From NCBI RefSeq assembly GCF_000949425.1, contig NZ_CP010976.1, positions 3,782,001-3,846,000 of the forward strand: a stretch of 64,000 nt of DNA, written 5' to 3'. The notes beneath the pieces were generated by a model. The model did not search any database, was not told where the DNA came from, and saw nothing but the letters and a program-made list of their open reading frames with translations. Below, one piece after another: positions 54,300 through 62,050 of the stretch. Numbering within the stretch: the stretch's first letter is position 1; the number at the start of each line of letters is the position of its first letter. Origin of the DNA: Paenibacillus sp. IHBB 10380 (GTDB lineage Bacteria; Bacillota; Bacilli; Paenibacillales; Paenibacillaceae). Position numbers and translations under genes: made by a program.

Positions 54300-54370
54300 A
54301 ATCGGACACTTAAATTATTGAGAGTATAGTTTTATTGCTTCTTCGCTATACCTTGTGGATTTCCTTACAG

Positions 54371-54473
54371 TGATTTTGCATGGAGTGCGGGCGTGATTCA
54401 TACAAAAGACCGAAGTCCTTGTGGCTTCACCCCTTCGTATGAATCATGCACGTAGAGGCTCCATGTCAAATCA
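54371..54473. other. Long imperfect palindrome downstream of sdpC
   Basis: Paired blocks, outside to inside: TGATTT/AAATCA, CATGGAG/CTCCATG, CGTG/CACG and TGATTCATAC/GTATGAATCA, with a small inner GAAG/CTTC pair. The whole folds as one ~100-nt hairpin. Possible roles: terminator or attenuator separating toxin from downstream genes, or a small mobile relic. Confidence 0.65.
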
Positions 54474-54474
54474 C

Positions 54475-54751
54475 TCTATCAAATGGTCAACATGCAATCT
54501 TGTCCGCAAAGATAAGCACTATGACTGGTATAATAAGCGATCGGCACAAATAAATATTAAACACTGCGCCACTCTGTTGTTGGTTGGGTGTGCTAAGAGA
54601 GATGCACAATCATCAGAACAAAGCACTTCTGATGGAAATAAGGAGCCACCAAGTGTAGGAAAGGCAATAGTATCTTTTTTAAAAGAAGTGCAGGCAACGG
54701 AAAGGTAGCCTTTGCTATGATTGCTGGTATAGTTAGATCAGTCTATCGTTA
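54475..54751 (+). pseudogene. Degenerate small ORF between sdpC and the DCC gene
   Basis: One frame contains LLLVGCAKRDAQSSEQSTSD (lipobox-like) and ends at 54708; another, entered after the CTTTTTTAAAAG run, reads KRSAGNGKVAFAMIAGIVRS to a stop at 54751. A slip at the T run would join them. It may be a broken small exported protein or chance; no ribosome site is clear. Confidence 0.3.
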
Positions 54752-54780
54752 ATTGATGCATTTGAAAGCAGGTGATCATC

Positions 54781-55158
54781 ATGCAAGTTCTCATCTATGA
54801 TGGGGAATGCTCTATGTGCAGTTCACTGATCCATAAAATGGTTACGAGTTGCCGGAACGATGCCTTGCGCATCACAGACTTCCATAGCACATGGACACAG
54901 GAACATGTGGAGTTGGATGAAAGTGTGGACAGCATGTACTATCTTAAGCATGGACGCACTTATTTATATTCTGACGCAGTAATCCGTGCCATTGCAGATA
55001 CGAGGCGAGCATTTATCCCAATTTTGCTACTGCTAGTTATCCCACCCTTCATCCGAAATCCTGTCTATCGTATCGTGGCTAAGCATCGAAAAAAAATTGG
55101 GATAACGAAAACCTGTCCTTTACCTACACAGAATTTCAAACAGATGTACTTGCCATAA
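54781..55158 (+). CDS. DCC-family thiol-disulfide oxidoreductase-like protein (DUF393)
   Basis: A 125-residue protein with the DCC signature: LIYDGECSMCSSLIHKMV, where the CxxC pair is the redox site, then SVDSMYYLKHGRTYLYSDAV and AIADTRRAFIPILLLLVIPP. The C-terminal hydrophobic helix suggests membrane association. DCC proteins are often encoded beside HTTM proteins like SdpB. It could set the redox state of a cysteine in the pathway. ATG 54781 follows AGCAGGTG; the GTG nine bases earlier is less likely. Confidence 0.88.
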   Translation: MQVLIYDGECSMCSSLIHKMVTSCRNDALRITDFHSTWTQEHVELDESVDSMYYLKHGRTYLYSDAVIRAIADTRRAFIPILLLLVIPPFIRNPVYRIVAKHRKKIGITKTCPLPTQNFKQMYLP

Positions 55159-55383
55159 TTCATTTGTCAATTGAATAGCTCTGCGTAACAAAAGATCTGA
55201 ATAAATGTTAATTTCACCCATGCAGTCACTGAAATCGATTTTAATTAAATTTATGTTCAAGTCGATTACCTATCCTAAGTTAATAGGATAATCATACGCA
55301 AAAAGGCATAGTGATGAATCGCCTATGCATAAGGTTTATAGAGGTTTCGACTACACACTTATGTATGAGAGGAGGCGAATGAT

Positions 55384-56484
55384 ATGACGATAATGCCTGT
55401 TATAATGATGATCTTTGTATTTGTACCTACAATTGTACTCATGGTAAGCATGCCTTTTTTAACAAGAGAGACGATTAGTTTTGGAGTCACTGTCAGCGCT
55501 GTACAATTCCACAGTGAGCCTCTGCGCCAGATGCGGAAGTCATGTGCTAGGATTAGTGCCATCTTGCATACCATGCTATTCATTGTTTGTATCATCTGCC
55601 TAATATACGGTGATGAACATTCCAAGCAACAAAGTTGGATCATTGTCACTTATTCTCTCGCCATAGTCGTAATCTCCCTAGTCATAAACATTAGCTATCA
55701 TTTCAAAATGAAAAGTTTACTACCTATGCTGCCGATTGCTCAGGAACCATCAATAATGGCAGAGGACACTGGTTTTTGGAAAAGAAACAGTGGCTTGTCT
55801 AATAATTGGTTCCTCATTCATGTTTTAATTATTGTTGTTAGTATTGTAACTGTGCTACTCAACTACGATCAGATTCCTGATCAGATTCCGATCCATTTCA
55901 ACAGTAGTTGGAACGTAGACCGCTATGCAGCTAAATCTTATAGTCTTGTGCTTATTCCTACGATAATACAAGTGTTCATAACACTTTTGTTCATATTTGA
56001 GAAATGGAGTATTCGCAGAGTGAAGCAGCAGGTTCAACCCACTGATCCGAACCGTTCCATTAGACAAGACGTAACTTTCCGCCGTACTTGGTCATGTTTT
56101 ATGATTACAGCAAGCTTCTTATTAGTTATCCTGTTTTCCGTCGTGCAACTAAACATGATATCTCTGCTTAACATCAATTTCGCTATCCCCATTATCCTAA
56201 TCATAATAGCCTTTATCATGCTATACGGCTTCGCCTTATCGTTCTGGGCTGGTCAGGGCGGAAGCCGCTTGGAGCGATCTGCCGATTACTCCAATGTCAG
56301 ACCTGTTCATGATGATGATAAATGGCTGTTAGGTATGATTTATTTCAATCGTAAGGATCCAAACCTAATCGTCGAGAAAAGGTTCGGAGTCGGCTGGGGA
56401 TTAAATTTCGGTCACCCAGTAAGCTGGCTGATTTTGCTCGGAATTATTGTACTGTTAGTTGTGGTAACAAGGCTTAGAGGTTAG
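55384..56484 (+). CDS. DUF1648/DUF5808 membrane protein, candidate SDP immunity factor
   Basis: A 366-residue protein with about seven to eight membrane segments. The DUF1648 motif is visible as YDQIPDQIPIHFNSSWNVDR, and the C-terminal DUF5808-like block as DDKWLLGMIYFNRKDPNLIV with FGVGWGLNFGHPVSW. Bacillus SdpI, the immunity protein, shares DUF1648 but has a different C-terminal half. Location at the end of the sdp-like operon supports an immunity role. GAGAGGAGG lies eight bases before the ATG. No SdpR-type repressor gene accompanies it. Confidence 0.75.
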   Translation: MTIMPVIMMIFVFVPTIVLMVSMPFLTRETISFGVTVSAVQFHSEPLRQMRKSCARISAILHTMLFIVCIICLIYGDEHSKQQSWIIVTYSLAIVVISLVINISYHFKMKSLLPMLPIAQEPSIMAEDTGFWKRNSGLSNNWFLIHVLIIVVSIVTVLLNYDQIPDQIPIHFNSSWNVDRYAAKSYSLVLIPTIIQVFITLLFIFEKWSIRRVKQQVQPTDPNRSIRQDVTFRRTWSCFMITASFLLVILFSVVQLNMISLLNINFAIPIILIIIAFIMLYGFALSFWAGQGGSRLERSADYSNVRPVHDDDKWLLGMIYFNRKDPNLIVEKRFGVGWGLNFGHPVSWLILLGIIVLLVVVTRLRG

Positions 56485-56512
56485 TACTCACCGGAGTATT
56501 CTAGTGTTGCGA

Positions 56513-56656
56513 GAAAATAAAGTGTTAGACTGACATCCTTGAATATTGCTGTAATTACTTTCGATAAAGTTGTCAGCTATCGGGAATTAAGTATTAGACT
56601 GAACTTAAAAATCGAAACAGCGACAGCCAAGGACGAGAAAATAAAGTCCTAGACTG
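56513..56656 (+). repeat. Three copies of a GAAAATAAAGTGTTAGACTG-like motif
   Basis: Copies at 56513-56532, 56584-56602 and 56637-56656. The third is the loop and 3' arm of a nested hairpin (next entry). Three further copies in opposite orientation lie at 57194-57212, 57231-57248 and 57253-57270, on the other side of the PH-like gene, and one at 33183-33202. Confidence 0.6.
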
Positions 56657-56669
56657 TCGCTGTGTTATT
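56617..56669. terminator. Nested hairpin, copy 2 of a structured element
   Basis: AACAGCGACAG/CTGTCGCTGTGTT outer stem, CCA bulge, AGGAC/GTCCT inner stem, loop GAGAAAATAAA. It matches the architecture at 33157-33214 although the stem bases differ. Confidence 0.65.
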
Positions 56670-56694
56670 GAACTAACGTGCTTCGTTAGTTCAA
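56668..56694 (-). terminator. Hairpin after the PH-like gene
   Basis: TTGAACTAACG-tgctt-CGTTAGTTCAA, an 11-bp perfect stem 22 bases downstream of the 56717 stop on the minus strand. T content after it is low. Confidence 0.55.
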
Positions 56695-56773
56695 AGAACA
56701 GTTCATCAACAAATTATCACTTCACTCTTTCGGAAATGTTTTTACTTATTTCTTCAGGATTTTCAACACCAAT
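56684..56773. repeat. 90-bp direct repeat, right copy (sdp island boundary)
   Basis: Contains the real 3' end of the PH-like gene (VENPEEISKNISERVK, stop) and matches 51565-51654 in the same orientation. Confidence 0.8.
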
Positions 56774-57070
56774 GATCAACTTTGATATTTTGAACTTACC
56801 AACTTTAACGCTATTCAAATCTAAATGAAGAGTTTTAAGCTCATTTTCAAAAATGTGCAGTTGATAACCACCATTTGCTCTAAATAACCCATTTCTCATT
56901 CCTCCTAATAAAGCACCATATAGTTTAAAAGCATTTGGTATCGGTCTACCTGTTGTTATTCCCTTAATTGAAGAGTATGGAATTTGCAACCCTTTATCTA
57001 ATTTTAAAAAGGGTGAGTTTCCAAAGTCGATATTTACGTAGGTATCCATTAGTTGAATTTTACGTTCCAT
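56717..57070 (-). CDS. Small PH-like domain protein
   Basis: A 117-residue beta-rich protein resembling bacterial PH domains: VNIDFGNSPFLKLDKGLQIP, YSSIKGITTGRPIP, GGYQLHIFENELKTLHLDL, and a C-terminal helix PEEISKNISERVK. No membrane segment. A truncated duplicate of its 3' end lies at 51604-51654. The upstream region has GGGGGAATCAAAAT. Function unknown. Confidence 0.65.
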   Translation of the reverse strand: MERKIQLMDTYVNIDFGNSPFLKLDKGLQIPYSSIKGITTGRPIPNAFKLYGALLGGMRNGLFRANGGYQLHIFENELKTLHLDLNSVKVGKFKISKLIIGVENPEEISKNISERVK

Positions 57071-57314
57071 ATTTTGATTCCCCCATTTTCAAATAATCAA
57101 TTTATTTCATAATCCATAATCACATATAATACCATAAATACCTCTTTTATTCATGGAAGTCTAAACTGCCCGTTAGCTTAATGACTCATCATTAGTCTAA
57201 TACTATATTTTCTACAATTTAATTTACTGAGTGTAACACTTTATTTTTCAATCTAGAACTTTATTTTCTTTTGACATCAAGCGTTCAACAAATAAATATA
57301 TTTTCGCTTCCAAA

Positions 57315-57932
57315 TTAGACGCCATCCACATTAAGATTCTGTATATAGCCTTTCATTTTCTTCTTAGCTCGTTGAATTCTTTTTGTAACAGCAGCAACAG
57401 TATCATTAAAAGCATCAGCAATCTCCCTGCTCGTATAACTCCAAATCACATTCAATATTAAATACTGTCGCTCAATTATAGATAACTTATATAGCAATTC
57501 CTGCAATTCATCGTGGAATATATCAGCGGATAGACTGACAGTGATATTCATAGTGTCATACCCTATATAAGTACCACTCTCGGTACCTATCGTTACTGCA
57601 ATCTCCTTTAATGCGGAATCTAGATTTGCTTGTTTGTTTTTCTTTTTTACATATTGACTGATGATGTTCTTCAGCATTTTCACTGCATAAGCTGCTGGAT
57701 TGTCTGGCATTCTCAGAGATCTTGCTTGATACAGTGCATAAATCCAATCTTGAAAAGCATCTTCAGCATCATAAACACATTGTAGCTTCCACACAATAAA
57801 AGGGTAATAAATTACTCTTAACATTTGATAAAGTTCCGACAACTCTGTCTCTAATAGCTGCTCATTGAACATCTTTATAAGTAACTGATCTACTGACTCT
57901 TTTATGTCTATCTCTCTGTTCTTTTCAGCCAT
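57315..57932 (-). CDS. Sigma-70-family RNA polymerase sigma factor
   Basis: A 205-residue ECF-like sigma factor. Region 2 is seen as CVYDAEDAFQDWIYALYQA, with MLKNIISQYVKKKN; region 4 as IIERQYLILNVIWSYTSREI and ADAFNDTVAAVTKRIQRAKKK. A longer linker between regions than in most ECF factors makes the group uncertain. No anti-sigma gene is adjacent. Its target could include the sdp-like or PH-like genes, but no shared promoter was identified. Confidence 0.8.
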   Translation of the reverse strand: MAEKNREIDIKESVDQLLIKMFNEQLLETELSELYQMLRVIYYPFIVWKLQCVYDAEDAFQDWIYALYQARSLRMPDNPAAYAVKMLKNIISQYVKKKNKQANLDSALKEIAVTIGTESGTYIGYDTMNITVSLSADIFHDELQELLYKLSIIERQYLILNVIWSYTSREIADAFNDTVAAVTKRIQRAKKKMKGYIQNLNVDGV

Positions 57933-58049
57933 TTAATTATGTCCCCCCCTATTTAATAGAATATTAAACACTGTATATAGTGTAAAAATATTCTTGTATA
58001 ACAAGATAATAACACATTATCCCAAATGTTACTTTAAATTTAAGCGTTT

Positions 58050-59602
58050 TTATAAATCCAAAGCTTTACTGGGCTTGGGTTTTTAGAATATAAAAAAGGA
58101 GTACCTCCCCAAATCTCGAAGTGTTTAGTACCCCTACCAGACACTTATGAGAAGAAAGGAGCATCTCTCAATGTACACTATTCAACAAGAAAGCCTGTTT
58201 TCCTTGCAAGACTTATTGGAAATGTCATCCAAAGATGGCTATCTCTTTGAGACGTTAGATATTAATCCTTTCTTACGTGTCGTATCGAAGAAAGCCTTTC
58301 TAGGGGCGCCGACTCAGCTCAATTATGCTGCTATGCTTCACTCGCTGTTCATTCGGATCGTCGAACGTATCCCGACGATTAAAGATCTAAGAAATCGCTT
58401 GAAATAGAAGTATTGAATTCAGTATGGACTGTGGCTTTACCGGTTCCGATCGGATTCCAAGTGAATCTTCATATACACGGTTAATCCAAAAGCTTCAAAA
58501 GTCCCAAATTTTTCAGCAGTCACATGAAAAATTAGTTCAACAGGCCTTTCAAGAAGGGTTTATTGATGCATCCGAGATCGCTATGGATGCCACTCATGTT
58601 GAAGCTAGAGATCGCCAGCCAGAGAAGAAAGACGATCCCGACCCATTAGCAACTGAACTTCCCAAGAAAAAACGTGGCCGAAAATCCAAGGATGAGCGAG
58701 AGCAATGGTTAAGAGAACAATTAGAACTTGAAGAGAATCGTCCCCTGTTCGACAAAAAGGTAGAAGCACAATTGTGTTACTCGTATGAAGAGTTGGTGAA
58801 GGAAATCCCACTGAACCCAACCTGGGGTGTAAAGAAGAATTCCAAAGGAAAAAATGTATTCTGGTATGGCTTTAAAGCACATCTTCTCGTCGATTGTAAA
58901 AAGCAATATATCCTTACAGCATTACTTTCTTCTGGTAACATTAATGATGGCAAGATGGCGATCCCCTTACTTAAAGGACTGGCCGAAAGGCACCCTGACT
59001 TACCTGTTTCTCACGTGCTCGCGGATGCAGGTTATGATTTAGTACCCATTTACAAGCAAGTTCAGGGAATGGGAGCTAGAGCGCTCATTGATTACAACCG
59101 TCGTAACGAAGAACCGGATCCCGATGCGGACAAGTACTTTCGTCCAATCTGTAAAGAGGGTCATTCTTACCGATATGATAGTTTTGACTCAACATATGAA
59201 ACCATAAAATACACGCAGCCCAAAGAGTGCAAGGAGTGTCCCTTTAACGATGGACAATGCCAGAAGGTATTCAAGAAAAAAGTCGAAGATCATCCAAGAA
59301 GATACACCGTCCCTGCTCGAGGAAGTGATAGTTACTATGAACAATATAAAAAAAGAACGGCTGTAGAACGTGTGAATGCTTATTTGAAGGAATACTTTCA
59401 ACTGAACAACATTCGTCATCGCGGTGCATTGGCTAAAGTCGATTTTGAACTAGCTTGTCTGACGTACAACGCTTGTAAACTTACCATTGACCGCTTGAAC
59501 CAAAGTATTAAAGCGAATAAATTAACGGCGTAGCTCCTAATTTTAAAAATGATGGCGTAAATATTGGGTTAATCTGATTAGTGAGAGAACGATTTATGAA
59601 AT
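58050..59602 (+). mobile_element. Insertion sequence, IS1182-like, copy B (degraded)
   Basis: Same layout as copy A: left-end hairpin (CCAAAGCT-ttact-GGGCTTGGGTTTTT), GAGTACCTCCCC leader and GATTTATGAAATTGATT right end. The left inverted repeat is altered (TTTTTATAAATCC). It ends about 30 bases before the CRISPR array. Confidence 0.75.
58171..59533 (+). pseudogene. Frameshifted DDE transposase, copy B
   Basis: The N-terminal part runs from ATG 58171 (AAAGGAG nine bases upstream) to a stop at 58405-58407; the rest continues in another frame from about 58408 to 59533. Compared with copy A, TTGAAATAGAAG replaces CTGAAGCGAAG, one extra base. All later catalytic motifs are kept, so the loss is recent. 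A 369-residue fragment could start at ATG 58424. Confidence 0.85.
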
Positions 59603-59630
59603 TGATTCATTCATAAATGTATTCAGTTCA

Positions 59631-60055
59631 GTTTCAATCCACTGGCAGCATAGGGAGCGACCTTTCTTCATTATTTTTCCCCCTTGGTTGTCGTGTTTCA
59701 ATCCACACTCCCGCATAGGGAGCGACTCGTTATGTTTGGTTCTCTTCTGCTTTTGCCATATTTCAATCCACGCTCCCGTGTAGGGAGCGACAAGAAATGC
59801 GTCAGATTTTTAAGATACTACAAGAATTTCAATCCACGCTCCCGCATAGGGAGCGACAATAATGGCACTCTACGTTCTTCATCTCTATTGGAATTTCAAT
59901 CCACGCTCCCGCGTAGGGAGCGACTAGGAAAATAACCCCGACTGCCGCAACCTTATTATTTCAATCCACGCTCCCGCGTAGGGAGCGACGTTTAAGGCCT
60001 CCCAGATCTTAAACTGTACTATGATTTCAATCCACGCTCCCGCACGGGGAGCGAC
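59631..60055 (-). CRISPR. CRISPR array, type I-C-like repeat, 7 repeats and 6 spacers
   Basis: Repeats of 32 bp with consensus ATTTCAATCCACGCTCCCGC then GTAGGGAGCGAC on the plus strand, at 59631, 59695, 59760, 59826, 59893, 59958 and 60024. Spacers are 33-35 bp and all different. The reverse form GTCGCTCCCTACGCGGGAGC... ending in GTGGATTGAAAT is the type I-C repeat pattern, so transcription should be on the minus strand with the leader right of 60055. The first repeat (59631-59661, 31 bp, CTGGCAG in place of CGCTCCCG) is degenerate, as expected for the trailer end. No cas genes are in the window. Confidence 0.97.
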
Positions 60056-60327
60056 AGCACCCCGAAAGGGTGCTTGCTACGTAAGGGCTGCAAGGTCCAA
60101 AAGTGCGATCCTCTATCACAGTTACTTTCCTGACGGCCTTTCTGATCAAGATATCTTAAAAATCCTTATCACGCAAGAGGTGCGAACCTTCCAGCGATTT
60201 CATGTGAGCTTGGGGTTCGAACTTTTCTCCAGAATTACTGTTCTTTTCGTTCTACACAGAATCTTTCCACGTCTAAACTACATCGATAATGTTTACACCA
60301 TTAACTTATTTTAACGCCACAGATGGA
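60056..60327. other. Probable CRISPR leader and spacer to the ABC operon
   Basis: About 270 bases right of the last repeat, beginning with a hairpin AGCACCC-cgaaa-GGGTGCT. No gene; the short frames here continue from the array and are not real. The leader would drive minus-strand transcription of the array. Confidence 0.5.
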
Positions 60328-61011
60328 TTACACAATATCCTTACTTTCAATATTTCTAATAGACAGATAGGCTATTAGAATCCCAATCAGCCCAAATGAA
60401 ATGGGAACCGCTATAATCGAACTGATATTGAATCCATTCAAATTCTGTGTGTTTAATGCAACGACTAATATAGAAGATACGATGGTTATGGGTACTGATT
60501 TCTTACGCATACCGAAGTATAAACAAATGAGGCTAAATCCAGTCGCGGCAACAGCTTGAACAATGATACTGATCCCCTGCTCGATTAGAAGATCTGTAGG
60601 AACCATCCCTGGTTTGAAATGAAAGAACGAGTTCATTGCTAAATATCCAAGTACTACGATCACATTTGAAATCATAATGGTTATAAAAGTAAGCCCACTA
60701 ACAATCAACAATTTGGAGAACATTAATTTCTTACGGCTGATCGGATATGTGAATAAAAGTGATATGGTCTTGCTGTTATATTCATTAATGATCATCTTAG
60801 CAATGAGAACCCCTGCAAATATAGCAAAGGTGGCTCTGACAAATAACCCTGCTGAGCTGATCGCTTCTGCATAGTCTGCAAATCCAGACTCATCATCTGT
60901 ATACTCTATAAGCCACATGAGGAATATGATCACCACAGTGGCAATCGCCGCCCCTTTATAATACCATCCCAATTTATTCTTTTTGAGCTCAAGTTTCATT
61001 AGATTAAGCAT
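60328..61011 (-). CDS. ABC-2 type transporter permease (bacitracin-exporter-like)
   Basis: A 227-residue membrane protein with six predicted segments (IATVVIIFLMWLIEYT, LFVRATFAIFAGVLIAKMII, LLIVSGLTFITIMISNVIVV, GISIIVQAVAATGFSLICLY and two more). NEYNSKTISLLFTYPISRKK is the usual cytoplasmic loop of BcrB/NatB-type permeases. ATG 61011 is chosen with GGAG nine bases upstream; it overlaps the ATPase stop by eight bases. Confidence 0.85.
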   Translation of the reverse strand: MLNLMKLELKKNKLGWYYKGAAIATVVIIFLMWLIEYTDDESGFADYAEAISSAGLFVRATFAIFAGVLIAKMIINEYNSKTISLLFTYPISRKKLMFSKLLIVSGLTFITIMISNVIVVLGYLAMNSFFHFKPGMVPTDLLIEQGISIIVQAVAATGFSLICLYFGMRKKSVPITIVSSILVVALNTQNLNGFNISSIIAVPISFGLIGILIAYLSIRNIESKDIV

Positions 61012-61927
61012 ATTTCTCAACTCCATCTATTTGATCTATGAAATATTCTTCTAAGGATACGCTCTTCTTGTTGATGGATTCGATAGCTACATCCCCTAAT
61101 ATTAATGCTTTGGATATATCCGATTGGGATAGGGAGGACTCATAAATACGGATAACAAAATCACTCATCACTTTGAAGTTGTTAATTTGAAGTCTATTCT
61201 CCAAGATGGAAGCAGCCTTCTTCAGATCAGGTGTCTCAAGCTCAATATACGCCGTATTCTTTCCTCTAAGGTTGTCTATTGATATCTCCTGAATAAATCG
61301 CCCTTCCTTAATAATTCCAACGGTGTCGGCTATGAGTTCGATCTCCCCCAATAGGTGACTAGATATGAGCAAAGTCATCCTATATTCTTTACTCAACATA
61401 CTAAATATATCTCTCATTTCTTTCATTCCGACAGGGTCTAGGCCATTGATGGGCTCATCAAGAATCAACAAATCCGGTTTCGTTGTAATGGCTCTTGCAA
61501 TCCCAAGACGTTGCTTCATCCCTAAAGAGAAATTTTTAACTGCTTTACCTTCAACACCTACGAGATTTACGATTTCCAGTGCTTCCTTAATCGCCTTCTT
61601 ATTGTAAAATCCCATATACTCACAATGAAGTTCTAAATTGTCCATCGCCGTTAATTTATCATAAAATATAGGATACTCAATAATACTGCCTATTCGCTTA
61701 AGATAATCTTTAGATGAATGATTTATCTTCTCACCAAACATTTCTATTTCACCATGAGTTGGCTTTACTAAATTAAGCAGCATCTTCATAATGGTTGTTT
61801 TACCTGCCCCATTGGGTCCAAGAAATCCGTATATTTGCCCTTGCTCAATGCTCATACTCACATCAGATACAACTTCTTTTTCTTGAAAAACTTTCGTTAA
61901 ATGGTTCGTTCTTACGATAACGCTCAT
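61004..61927 (-). CDS. ABC transporter ATPase (BcrA type)
   Basis: A 307-residue ATPase. Walker A GPNGAGKTTIMK, signature FSLGMKQRLG, Walker B LLILDEPINGLDPVG, and switch His in LLISSHLLGE. The length and C-terminal extension match peptide-antibiotic exporters of the BcrA type. It is separated from the sensor kinase by 123 bases. Together with the next genes it looks like an envelope-stress or antibiotic-response module. Confidence 0.92.
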   Translation of the reverse strand: MSVIVRTNHLTKVFQEKEVVSDVSMSIEQGQIYGFLGPNGAGKTTIMKMLLNLVKPTHGEIEMFGEKINHSSKDYLKRIGSIIEYPIFYDKLTAMDNLELHCEYMGFYNKKAIKEALEIVNLVGVEGKAVKNFSLGMKQRLGIARAITTKPDLLILDEPINGLDPVGMKEMRDIFSMLSKEYRMTLLISSHLLGEIELIADTVGIIKEGRFIQEISIDNLRGKNTAYIELETPDLKKAASILENRLQINNFKVMSDFVIRIYESSLSQSDISKALILGDVAIESINKKSVSLEEYFIDQIDGVEKYA

Positions 61928-62050
61928 AATGTTGAGCTCCTTTATTTAAGATTAACTTTAGTTTAGGCGAAAACATTTTCTTTTTTATTTCTTAATTCTT
62001 AAGAAAATCTTACGAATGCTTAACACATGATTAACGCGTTTGAACAACCT

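Noticed and set aside
54421..54708. 95-residue protein gene as it stands
   Set aside because: Its first half is the long palindrome translated, and no ribosome site precedes the start; kept only as a possible degenerate ORF.
59684..59935. 83-codon ORF over the CRISPR array
   Set aside because: Its repeated FQSTLPHRER/FNPRSRVGSD pattern is simply translated CRISPR repeat.
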